From NCBI GenBank assembly GCA_964620215.1, contig CAZUJE010000117.1:1-8793 (forward strand): 8,793 nt of DNA, read 5' to 3'. A program made the translations under genes and the position numbers. The stretch comes from JAUSIF01 sp964620215 (GTDB lineage: Bacteria > Pseudomonadota > Alphaproteobacteria > Rhizobiales > Xanthobacteraceae). Under the pieces are notes generated by a model that saw only the letters and a list, made by a program, of their open reading frames with translations, searched no databases and was not told where the DNA came from. Shown here piece after piece: positions 1-6,851 of the stretch (within the stretch, counting starts at the first letter, position 1; each line of letters begins with the position of its first letter).

Positions 1-30
1 TATCAATAAATTGACTGAGGAGTTTACTGG

Positions 31-52
31 ATGCCCCGCTTTCGCGGGGCAT
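31..52. repeat. Perfect 9-bp palindromic hairpin, REP-like element or anmK terminator
   Basis: Positions 31-39 (ATGCCCCGC) are the exact reverse complement of 44-52, with a 4-base loop TTTC. Read on the minus strand the loop is GAAA, a stable GNRA-type tetraloop. The hairpin begins 14 bases past the anmK stop codon, so it could end or protect the anmK transcript, but neither strand has a U-run after the stem. The minus-strand text around it (CATGCCCCGCGAAAGCGGGG, then CATCCAGTA) resembles, from memory, short palindromic repeats scattered between genes in Bradyrhizobium-type genomes. The hairpin is seen directly; the repeat-family assignment is inference because only one copy lies here. Confidence 0.6.
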
Positions 53-66
53 GACAGTGTTTAGGA

Positions 67-1170
67 TCACGGCTTCGCCAGCACCCCGCCCGTCGCCGGT
101 TTTTTCACGCCGGTCGTCGTCGGATAGCTGAGCGGCAATCCCTTCATCGAGCGCACCGCCAAATAGGCGAAAGCCTGCGCCTCCAGCGCGTCGGCGGACC
201 AGCCGACGCCCTCCGCCACCGCGACCGACTTTCCCAGTTTCCCGCGCAGCATTTTCATCAGCGTGCGGTTGCGTGCGCCCCCGCCGGAAATGATCCAGGT
301 TTTCGGATGGCTCGGCAGATGCTCGACCGCGCGCGCGATGGAGCCGGCGACAACCGCCGTCGCGGTCGCAACCGCGTCTTCCAGCGGCAATTCATCCAGC
401 AACAAGTGAGAAAATCGCGCGCGGTCGAGCGACTTCGGCGGCTTGCGTGAGAAAAACGGGTCCGCGAGTGCCGCGTTCACGACCTCCATATGCACCCGCC
501 CCTGCGAGGCGAGCACGCCGTCCCGGTCAAAGCGTTTTCCCGTGCGCTTGAAAACAATCTCGTCGATGGGCGCATTGCCGGGGCCGGTATCGAACGCCAC
601 CGGATCGGCATCCTTGTCGATGAAGGTGATATTCGCGACGCCGCCGATATTCACCACCGCGACCGGGTGCGGCTCCTCGAGTTTACCGGCAAGCGCCCGG
701 TGATAAACCGGCACGAACGGCGCGCCCTCGCCGCCCGCCGTCACGTCCGCCGCGCGGAAATCATAGACAACCGGAATCTTGATGAGCTTCGCAAGACCGG
801 CGCCATCGCCGATCTGCACGCTCAATTTCGCTTCGGGCTTGTGCAGCACCGTCTGTCCGTGAAAGCCGACGACATCGATGCTCTCACGCGCGATGCTGTT
901 CGCGCGCAGAAACGCCTCGAACGCCTGGAAATGCGCGCCGGTGACGAGCCGCTCGGCTTCCGTCAAAGGACCGGGCCGCGCGTTGCGGTCGGTGAGGTTC
1001 GCGGCGGCGGCCATTGCCGCCTGCAACAGCGCGCGCTCCTCCTCCGCATAGGCGCGATAGCCGATGGCGCCGGTGCGCGAGACTTTCTCTCCGTCGGTTT
1101 CAATCAACGCCACGTCCACCCCGTCGAGCGAGGTGCCGCTCATCAATCCGACCGCGGTAAGCGCCGCCAT
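67..1170 (-). CDS. anmK: Anhydro-N-acetylmuramic acid kinase AnmK
   Basis: This cytoplasmic enzyme of peptidoglycan recycling uses ATP and water to open 1,6-anhydro-MurNAc and phosphorylate it, giving MurNAc-6-phosphate. The 367-residue length matches the family (about 370). Family motifs appear in order: GLMSGTSLDGVD (residues 8-19, phosphate binding), GFHGQT (102-107), DFRAADVTAGGEGAP (137-151), NIGGVANIT (174-182), DTGPGN (194-199, whose Asp should be the catalytic base by family analogy), GGGARN (296-301) and a C-terminal TTTGVKKPATGG stretch. The start at 1168-1170 keeps seven residues before the first motif, as in relatives; a Met inside the motif (residue 10) is too late. A G-rich stretch just upstream may serve as ribosome binding site. 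The gene is divergent from tyrS. The usual partners (AmpG, NagZ, MurQ) are not in the window. The protein looks intact. Confidence 0.96.
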   Translation of the reverse strand: MAALTAVGLMSGTSLDGVDVALIETDGEKVSRTGAIGYRAYAEEERALLQAAMAAAANLTDRNARPGPLTEAERLVTGAHFQAFEAFLRANSIARESIDVVGFHGQTVLHKPEAKLSVQIGDGAGLAKLIKIPVVYDFRAADVTAGGEGAPFVPVYHRALAGKLEEPHPVAVVNIGGVANITFIDKDADPVAFDTGPGNAPIDEIVFKRTGKRFDRDGVLASQGRVHMEVVNAALADPFFSRKPPKSLDRARFSHLLLDELPLEDAVATATAVVAGSIARAVEHLPSHPKTWIISGGGARNRTLMKMLRGKLGKSVAVAEGVGWSADALEAQAFAYLAVRSMKGLPLSYPTTTGVKKPATGGVLAKP

Positions 1171-1277
1171 GCCGCCCCCAAAGACTTACAAGCGCCTTCA
1201 CTTGAATCGAGCCAAAGACCTGTTACACCACCGGCCTCAATCGAAACTATGCCGAACAGCCGGACGAATCCAAGACA
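1171..1277. other. Divergent anmK/tyrS intergenic region
   Basis: This 107-bp gap must hold the promoters of both divergent genes. I see no clear consensus sites. A weak plus-strand candidate for tyrS is GTTACA (1222-1227) and AACTAT (1245-1250), separated by 17 bases, matching the sigma-70 consensus at only about 4/6 and 3/6. There is no strong Shine-Dalgarno before tyrS, only GGAC at 1262-1265. Two GANTC sites (GAATC at 1204-1208 and 1266-1270) lie here. No T-box-like leader fits in this space, and none is expected in this group. Confidence 0.4.
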
Positions 1278-2531
1278 ATGAGCGCCTTCAAGTCCGATTT
1301 TCTCAATGTGTTGTCGAGCCGCGGCTTCATCCATCAGGTGTCGGAGCCGGAGGAGCTGGACAAGCTCGCGAAAGCGGGCCGCATCACCGGCTATATCGGC
1401 TTCGATTGCACGGCGCCCTCGCTGCATATCGGCTCGCTGCTGCCAATCATGATGCTGCACTGGATGCAGAAGACCGGCCATAAGCCCATCGCCTTGATGG
1501 GCGGCGGCACCACCCGGGTCGGCGACCCGTCGGGCAAGGATGAATCCCGCAAAATCCTGACCGACGAGATGATCGAGCAGAACCTGAAGGGCATCCGCGC
1601 GATCTTCTCGAAGTTTCTGACATTCGGCGACGACCCCACCGACGCCATGATGACCAACAATGCGGACTGGCTGAACAAGCTGAACTACATCGACTTCCTG
1701 CGCGAAGTCGGACGGCATTTTTCCGTCAACCGGATGTTGTCATTCGATTCCGTGAAAATGCGCCTAGACCGGCAACAGGAACTCTCGTTCCTCGAATTCA
1801 ACTACATGATCCTGCAAGCCTACGATTACGTCGAACTGCACAAGCGCCATGGCTGCATTTTACAAATGGGCGGCTCGGACCAGTGGGGCAATATCGTCAA
1901 CGGCATCGATCTCGGCCGCCGGATGCTCGGCGCGCAACTGTTCGCGCTCACTTCGCCGCTCATCACCACTTCATCCGGCGCTAAGATGGGCAAGACCGCG
2001 GCCGGCGCCGTGTGGCTCAACGCCGATCTCGTGAGCCCCTATGATTACTGGCAGTTCTGGCGCAACACCGAGGACGGCGACGTGGAACGCTTCCTCAAGC
2101 TGTTCACGATCCTGCCGCTCGGCGAAATCGCGCGTCTCGCGGCGCTGAAGGGTAACGAGATCAACGAGGCGAAGAAAATTCTCGCCACCGAAGCAACCGC
2201 GCTCATTCATGGCCGGGCAGCCGCCGATGAATCCGCGAATACCGCGAAGACCACGTTTGAAGAAGGCGCCCTGTCGGCAAACCTGCCTTCCATCGAAGTA
2301 AAGCGTGACGAACTCGAAAAAGGCATCGGCGTTCTCAACGCCCATGTGCTCGCGGGCCTCGTTGCATCGACCAGCGAAGCGCGGCGTCAGGTAAAGGGCG
2401 GCGGATTGAAAGTGAACGACATCACCGTCGAAGACGAAAAAATGCTGCTGACGTCAAAGCATCTGACGCCCGAAGGCGTCATCAAGCTCTCGCTCGGCAA
2501 GAAGCGCCACGTATTACTGAAGCCGGTCTGA
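1278..2531 (+). CDS. tyrS: Tyrosyl-tRNA synthetase
   Basis: This is a class I aminoacyl-tRNA synthetase that activates tyrosine with ATP and loads it onto tRNA-Tyr in the cytoplasm; it is essential for translation. Its 417 residues match bacterial TyrRS of the TyrRS-1 type. The HIGH signature is HIGS (50-53, in APSLHIGSLLP). The substrate-binding GGSDQWGN lies at 198-205, a tyrosine-pocket segment with YDY at 182-184, and the KMSKS-equivalent KMGKT at 236-240, a normal TyrRS variant. The catalytic Rossmann domain covers roughly 1-230, the helical anticodon-binding domain about 245-345, and an S4-like RNA-binding domain about 355-415 (ARRQVKGGGLKVND at 368-381). The start is the first ATG in a good family position, although the ribosome binding site is poor. 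The 3' end faces the AsmA-like gene with 4 bp between stops. No anomaly is seen. Confidence 0.97.
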   Translation: MSAFKSDFLNVLSSRGFIHQVSEPEELDKLAKAGRITGYIGFDCTAPSLHIGSLLPIMMLHWMQKTGHKPIALMGGGTTRVGDPSGKDESRKILTDEMIEQNLKGIRAIFSKFLTFGDDPTDAMMTNNADWLNKLNYIDFLREVGRHFSVNRMLSFDSVKMRLDRQQELSFLEFNYMILQAYDYVELHKRHGCILQMGGSDQWGNIVNGIDLGRRMLGAQLFALTSPLITTSSGAKMGKTAAGAVWLNADLVSPYDYWQFWRNTEDGDVERFLKLFTILPLGEIARLAALKGNEINEAKKILATEATALIHGRAAADESANTAKTTFEEGALSANLPSIEVKRDELEKGIGVLNAHVLAGLVASTSEARRQVKGGGLKVNDITVEDEKMLLTSKHLTPEGVIKLSLGKKRHVLLKPV

Positions 2532-2535
2532 TTTT

Positions 2536-5500
2536 TTATTGCCGGAATTGTGCCGGCGGCTGCTGACGGCCGCTCGCGCGCTGGAATTCAAACAGCCTGC
2601 GGAAATGGCCGGGGATTGCGCCGCCGAGCGCATTCACGCGCAAGATCGGTTTGCTCGCCGGACCCGCGATCTCGAATGGCACCGCGTACAATCCGTCCTT
2701 CGGCGCGAGGAACGGGCCGATCAGCGGGATGTTCGGCAACAGCGCATTCAAAGCGAAAGCCGGAATATAAGTGCCGGTCAGATGCACATTGTTGCCGGCG
2801 TAATCGAGCACGCCTTCAACGGTCGCGCCGACCGTCACGCCATAGATCGAGCCTTCGCGGATGTTGAATGTGCCGGGCGTACGGCTGAATTCAACCTGCA
2901 TGATGATGAATGCGGTGCCCGCCGCCTGGCTCGTGCGAGTTCCGCCGGGGTCGGCCGGCGCAGCCGCCTGCACCCTGTCGAGCGCCGGTTCGCCTCGAAT
3001 AAGAAAGTCGCGTACTTCCAGCGTTCCCTGTTGCGGCGTGCCGTCATTGCTCGGCGCGTCGATCACGATCGTCGCGTTCCCGCCGTAAATCTTGCTGTAG
3101 AAATCGGCGAAGCGGAGCATCGCGCCTGCATCGCCGGAAGTCATCACGATGGCCGGCTTGCCGTCACGCGCGCGCAATTCACCGACCATGCTGGCGTCGC
3201 GCCCGACGCGCCCGATCAGCGAGAAGGTGCGCACTTCGCCGTTGCGGCGCGTGAGCCGCAAATCAAGCCCGCGCGCAACTTCGCCATTGTTGCCGCGCGC
3301 GGCGCCCACGCGCAGTTCGAGATCCAGATCGCGCGGTTTGTATGGCTTGCCGGAGGGCGAATTGCCCTGCCCTTCCGTGAGGCCGCGGATCGCACCGCGC
3401 GCATCCAGCACATCGCCGCGCACCACTACCTTCAACGCGCCGTCGCTCGTGCGCGACGCCGTCAACGTTGCCTTGTCGCCGTCGGACATATGGAAAGTGG
3501 GAAGGTTCGCCGAAATGAAACTTCCGTCGTCGTCGAGTTCGACGACGCCTTTTAATGTAGTACCGGAGCCGCTGACGTTCAGATCCTCGAAGCGCACGCG
3601 GTCACCGCGGTCGATCAGGCGGAAGGTGGCCTTGGAAGCCGTTCCCGGCGCTTTCTGCCAACCGGGGACGAGATCATTCACTTTCGCATTCGTCAGATCG
3701 TTTTCAACGTCGATGCGCGTTTCCTGTTCGTTGATGCGGCCTGACGCCTTGACCGTCACCGGGCCGGACAGCCATGGCAGCAGATCGACCCCCAGCCGCG
3801 CGCGCGAAGCGTCGTCGAGCGTGGAGGACACGCGGAACTCGGCATCGGACTTCGTTTTCGATTTTTTATAATCGAATACGGACTGCGCGCCGGCGATACG
3901 GCCATCGCCGCGTACATGCACGAGATCGGGCGTCACGGAAATTTTGGCGTTGACGTTCTCTACCCGCTGCCCGCGCACGATCTTATCGGCAGCGAAATTG
4001 TTCACGTCCGCTTCGGCGAGATAATCGATTTCCTCGCGCTTGATATCTTTGCGGAACACAAGGCTGAGGCGCAGATTGCCGGCAACGCTGCCTCGAGCGG
4101 TCGAAGGCTCGACGACAAAGCCGGCCTGATCCTTCAGCAAATCCGTCGCGACCATTTCCGCCACCGCTTCGGACGTTCCGCCGAAACGGAAACGGACGCT
4201 TCCCTGGGGATTGGGCGGAGCATGGTTCTGCACTTCGAGGAACCCGTCGGAAATCGAAATGCGCCGCCCCTGCGGCGTGTCGATGATGCCTTTGGTCATT
4301 GTGACCCGCGCCGTGCGCCCGGTGACGACCGCATTCACCTGCGCGTCGCGGATGATCGGCAGCTTCTCCGCCGGACGGAAAATTCCGTTCGATGCGCTCA
4401 TCTCGAAGCGCACGGAATTGTCCGGCAATTCCACGTCAGCCTTGCCCACCGAATCCAACGGCACGTTCAGTGCAACTACAAGCTTGTCGATGGTTCCGTT
4501 TTCGACCCGCTCCATCGCCCAACTGCGCGAACCGCGCGCGACGATGGCGGGCCAGAGCCGCTTCGCCGCCGTCACCGGCATTTGCGTCGCTGCAAGACCA
4601 AGTTGCAGCATCGGGTTTTGACCGAGCGTTACCGAGCCTGAGAAAGCGCCGCCCGCGGTGGAGCCGGCAATATCGCCCTGATGCACGGTGAATTTTTGCG
4701 CAGCCGTGTCAAACGACGCCCTTACATTCACCCGGTCCATGACCAGCGGAACTTCCCCCTGCTTGCCGGTGGAAAGATTGAGCAGCGCCTGCGGCACCGT
4801 CACGTTCCAGATGCGGTCGGCGCCCGGCTTCGGCGCTTCGATCACGACCGAGCCAACGATACGGTTCTGGCCGAGCTGAATCCCAAGCGTATCGATCACC
4901 GTGGCGCGCCGCTGGGGATCGAAGCGCGCCTGCAACTGCACATCGTCAACCGGGAAGCGGGCTTCGGGATCGGTGGAACTGCCGATAGTCCCCGGCGCCG
5001 CCGAGGCGCGCGCATAGGCTTCGGTCAGGCGGCCATCTTCAGCAATGCGCGCACGCAGTACGCCTGAAAGCGGCGTATCGACCAGAAGATCGATATTGCC
5101 GAAACCGGCCGCCAGCAGAATGTCGCCGGGCGAAACGTTGCGCGCCACAATATCGATGGCGCGGTTCTCTCCGGATGTCGATGCAGGCGCGACCGACGCA
5201 GTCACATCCCACGGACGCCCGCCGGCTCCGGAACCACTCGACCGGACCGAAAACAGCGCGCCACCCTCGACCGGACGGGAAAGCTGCACATTGATGTCGC
5301 TGAACGTCCATTTGCGGCCGGTGGTGGCGTTCTCGACGGTCAGCGTTCCCTCTTTCAAACCGATTTGTGAAAGATAAACGCCGTCGAGACCGCTCTTCTC
5401 AAAGCCATTCAGCCAGCGGATGAACTGCGGATATTCGAACGGCTCCGCGCGGGGCTGTTGCGGCAAGGGTACGGCCGCACTTTCAGTCACCACGCCGCCG

Positions 5501-6156
5501 TCCGGGGCGGCCGTGATGGGAGCCGCGTCCGTTCCGGTGGTGATGGCAACACGGCCGTCATGGCCGACGTGAACCGTGGTCTGCGCGCCGACGAGATCGA
5601 TGCGCTTGGCGCGGAAGGTGCCGAGCAGCAGGCTGCCGGCGTCAAGGGCTACTTCCGCGCTTGGCGCGCTCGCGAGCACCTTGTTTTCAGGGCCGCGTAC
5701 GCGGATGCGGCTGATTTTCAGAATGGGCGCGCCGGTGCTGTCGTGATCGAGCCGGGTCCGTCCAATGCTGACCCGGTGGCCTGGCCCAAGCTGCCGCTCC
5801 AGCGCGGACTCGATAAAGGGGCTTGCGAGATCGAACGGGACCAGACCGCGCACAAGCAGGATGTAAAGACCGCCAAGGCTGACGATGCTGATACAAGCAA
5901 CCTTGAACCCGGAAATCCGGCCCGAAGGTTTGCGGAACAGTTTCTGGTTTATGCGAGCAAGCCGGTCGCGAAAGCCTCCATGCGCGTGCGAATGGCGGCG
6001 GCCATGGTGGGGCTGGTGGTCGTCCTCGTAATAATAATCGTCGTGGTGGTGCGCGTGTTGCTGGTGCGAATGGTGATCGGAATGCTGAGGATGCCGCGTC
6101 TGCTGCGGCGAATGGGCATGGGGTGCCCGGCGCGGGGCATGGGAATGCGAACTCAT
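2536..6156 (-). CDS. AsmA/YhdP-like (DUF3971) inner-membrane-anchored envelope protein with His-rich N-tail
   Basis: This large 1206-residue protein has three parts. Residues 1-60 form a low-complexity cytoplasmic tail with 19 histidines plus a YYYEDD patch. A single transmembrane helix follows at about 84-104, with basic residues before it (N-in). The remaining ~1100 residues are periplasmic, mostly beta-strand-like repeats typical of AsmA/TamB/YhdP proteins. The C-terminal part (about 1100-1195; TGTYIPAFALN, IPLIGPFLAP, FEIAGPASKPILRVN, IPGHFRRLFEF) matches the conserved AsmA-like C-terminal region found with DUF3971. Family members form long grooved bridges thought to move phospholipids between inner and outer membrane; that role is inferred here, not shown. 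The start is the only good Met, with GAGG about 11 bases upstream, which is rather far. It is transcribed divergently from bcp and reads into the tyrS 3' end. The exact subfamily is uncertain. Confidence 0.85.
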   Translation of the reverse strand: MSSHSHAPRRAPHAHSPQQTRHPQHSDHHSHQQHAHHHDDYYYEDDHQPHHGRRHSHAHGGFRDRLARINQKLFRKPSGRISGFKVACISIVSLGGLYILLVRGLVPFDLASPFIESALERQLGPGHRVSIGRTRLDHDSTGAPILKISRIRVRGPENKVLASAPSAEVALDAGSLLLGTFRAKRIDLVGAQTTVHVGHDGRVAITTGTDAAPITAAPDGGVVTESAAVPLPQQPRAEPFEYPQFIRWLNGFEKSGLDGVYLSQIGLKEGTLTVENATTGRKWTFSDINVQLSRPVEGGALFSVRSSGSGAGGRPWDVTASVAPASTSGENRAIDIVARNVSPGDILLAAGFGNIDLLVDTPLSGVLRARIAEDGRLTEAYARASAAPGTIGSSTDPEARFPVDDVQLQARFDPQRRATVIDTLGIQLGQNRIVGSVVIEAPKPGADRIWNVTVPQALLNLSTGKQGEVPLVMDRVNVRASFDTAAQKFTVHQGDIAGSTAGGAFSGSVTLGQNPMLQLGLAATQMPVTAAKRLWPAIVARGSRSWAMERVENGTIDKLVVALNVPLDSVGKADVELPDNSVRFEMSASNGIFRPAEKLPIIRDAQVNAVVTGRTARVTMTKGIIDTPQGRRISISDGFLEVQNHAPPNPQGSVRFRFGGTSEAVAEMVATDLLKDQAGFVVEPSTARGSVAGNLRLSLVFRKDIKREEIDYLAEADVNNFAADKIVRGQRVENVNAKISVTPDLVHVRGDGRIAGAQSVFDYKKSKTKSDAEFRVSSTLDDASRARLGVDLLPWLSGPVTVKASGRINEQETRIDVENDLTNAKVNDLVPGWQKAPGTASKATFRLIDRGDRVRFEDLNVSGSGTTLKGVVELDDDGSFISANLPTFHMSDGDKATLTASRTSDGALKVVVRGDVLDARGAIRGLTEGQGNSPSGKPYKPRDLDLELRVGAARGNNGEVARGLDLRLTRRNGEVRTFSLIGRVGRDASMVGELRARDGKPAIVMTSGDAGAMLRFADFYSKIYGGNATIVIDAPSNDGTPQQGTLEVRDFLIRGEPALDRVQAAAPADPGGTRTSQAAGTAFIIMQVEFSRTPGTFNIREGSIYGVTVGATVEGVLDYAGNNVHLTGTYIPAFALNALLPNIPLIGPFLAPKDGLYAVPFEIAGPASKPILRVNALGGAIPGHFRRLFEFQRASGRQQPPAQFRQ

Positions 6157-6315
6157 GCGCGATAGAGCCTCAGAATCCCCGCTCCCCCGAACGGCCGCGC
6201 CACGCGCGGTTTACCCACCACAAAGGCCCGCAAGCCGCTTCGCCTAAACTGACTAGGACTTGAGCATATTCGGCGTACAAAAGGCTATCAAAAGGCGACG
6301 AAAGGAAGGCGGTAT
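6157..6315. other. Divergent intergenic region between AsmA-like gene and bcp
   Basis: This 159-bp gap should hold promoters for both genes, but I cannot assign convincing -35/-10 pairs. TTGAGC at 6260-6265 is a possible plus-strand -35 element without a good -10 at the right distance. An 8-bp direct repeat CAAAAGGC occurs at 6278-6285 and 6289-6296, an 11-bp step that puts both copies on nearly the same helix face, just before the bcp ribosome binding site. One GANTC site lies at 6173-6177. Confidence 0.4.
6302..6309 (+). promoter_or_regulatory. Strong Shine-Dalgarno of bcp
   Basis: AAGGAAGG lies 6 bases before the ATG at 6316. It clearly selects this start over the longer reading frames that begin upstream in other frames. 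Confidence 0.8.
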
Positions 6316-6795
6316 ATGGCTAAGTCCTTGGGGATACCGGAGGCGGGCGAAATGGCCCCCGATTTTACCCTCACCAGGGACGGCGGCGGGTCAGTATCGC
6401 TGGCCGATTTCAGGGGCCGGAAACTCGTCCTCTATTTCTACCCCAAGGCCGACACCCCCGGCTGCACACGGGAGTCCATCGACTTCAATCGGCTGCGCAA
6501 GGAATTCGAGCAGGCCGGTACCGCCATCGTCGGTGCTTCGGCGGACCCGGTGCTGGCGCAGGAAAAATTCAAACGCAAATACGAGCTGGAAATACCTTTG
6601 GCTTCGGACGAGAGCCACAAGATGCTTGAGGCCTACGGGGTCTGGGGCAAGAAAAGTTTCATGGGCCGGACCTATCTCGGCGTGCAGCGTGTCACCTTTC
6701 TGATTGGCCCCGATGGGCGCATCGCAAAGGTCTGGCCAAAGGTGAAAGTCGATGGCCATGCGGGGGAAGTGCTGGCGGCTGCGAAGGCACTTTGA
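6316..6795 (+). CDS. bcp: Thioredoxin-fold peroxiredoxin of the Bcp/PrxQ family, one-cysteine type
   Basis: This thiol peroxidase reduces hydrogen peroxide and organic hydroperoxides, probably in the cytoplasm since no signal peptide is seen. The 159 residues are the usual Bcp/PrxQ length. The active-site motif PKADTPGC (43-50) gives peroxidatic Cys50 with Pro43 and Thr47; the conserved Arg should be R125 in GVQRVTFLI. The segment YGVWGKKSFMGRTYLG (107-122) is characteristic of the family. Cys50 is the only cysteine: the resolving cysteine that many PrxQ proteins carry five residues later (as in E. coli Bcp) is Ile55 here. Recycling must therefore use an outside thiol such as glutathione, glutaredoxin or thioredoxin. 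The M23 gene follows 56 bp later on the same strand, so co-transcription is possible. The start is fixed by a strong ribosome binding site. Confidence 0.95.
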   Translation: MAKSLGIPEAGEMAPDFTLTRDGGGSVSLADFRGRKLVLYFYPKADTPGCTRESIDFNRLRKEFEQAGTAIVGASADPVLAQEKFKRKYELEIPLASDESHKMLEAYGVWGKKSFMGRTYLGVQRVTFLIGPDGRIAKVWPKVKVDGHAGEVLAAAKAL

Positions 6796-6801
6796 GCGCG
6801 T

Positions 6802-6819
6802 TTAATCCTCATTAACCAT
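6802..6819 (+). promoter_or_regulatory. CtrA-like TTAA pair upstream of the M23 gene (candidate)
   Basis: TTAA at 6802-6805 and TTAACCAT at 6812-6819 are separated by 6 bases. The alphaproteobacterial cell-cycle regulator CtrA binds TTAA-N7-TTAA, with TTAACCAT-like half-sites also described, so the spacing is one base short of consensus. The site lies 33-50 bases before the M23 start and close to the bcp stop, and a GANTC site (6840-6844) lies between it and the start. This is suggestive for a peptidoglycan hydrolase gene but weak. Confidence 0.3.
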
Positions 6820-6851
6820 AGCAGGCCATTGATTGCAGGGACTCGGCCGGG

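Noticed and set aside
1171..1277. T-box or other riboswitch leader for tyrS
   Set aside because: The gap is only 107 bp and shows no stem with a T-box sequence; T-box control is also not usual in alphaproteobacteria.
490..1281. 263-codon open frame on the plus strand opposite anmK
   Set aside because: anmK on the other strand carries every family motif. This frame is rich in Arg/Ala/His with no recognisable domain, as expected of an antisense shadow in GC-rich DNA.
2539..3555. 338-codon plus-strand frame opposite the AsmA-like gene
   Set aside because: Its composition is Arg/Ala/His-rich without domains, and it lies wholly inside the conserved C-terminal half of the AsmA-like protein.
5458..6165. 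235-codon plus-strand frame ending in a very hydrophobic Val/Ile/Met stretch resembling a membrane helix
   Set aside because: It is the antisense of the His-rich tail: CAC/CAT histidine codons read backwards as GTG/ATG, giving artificial Val and Met runs. The minus-strand protein has clear domain structure.
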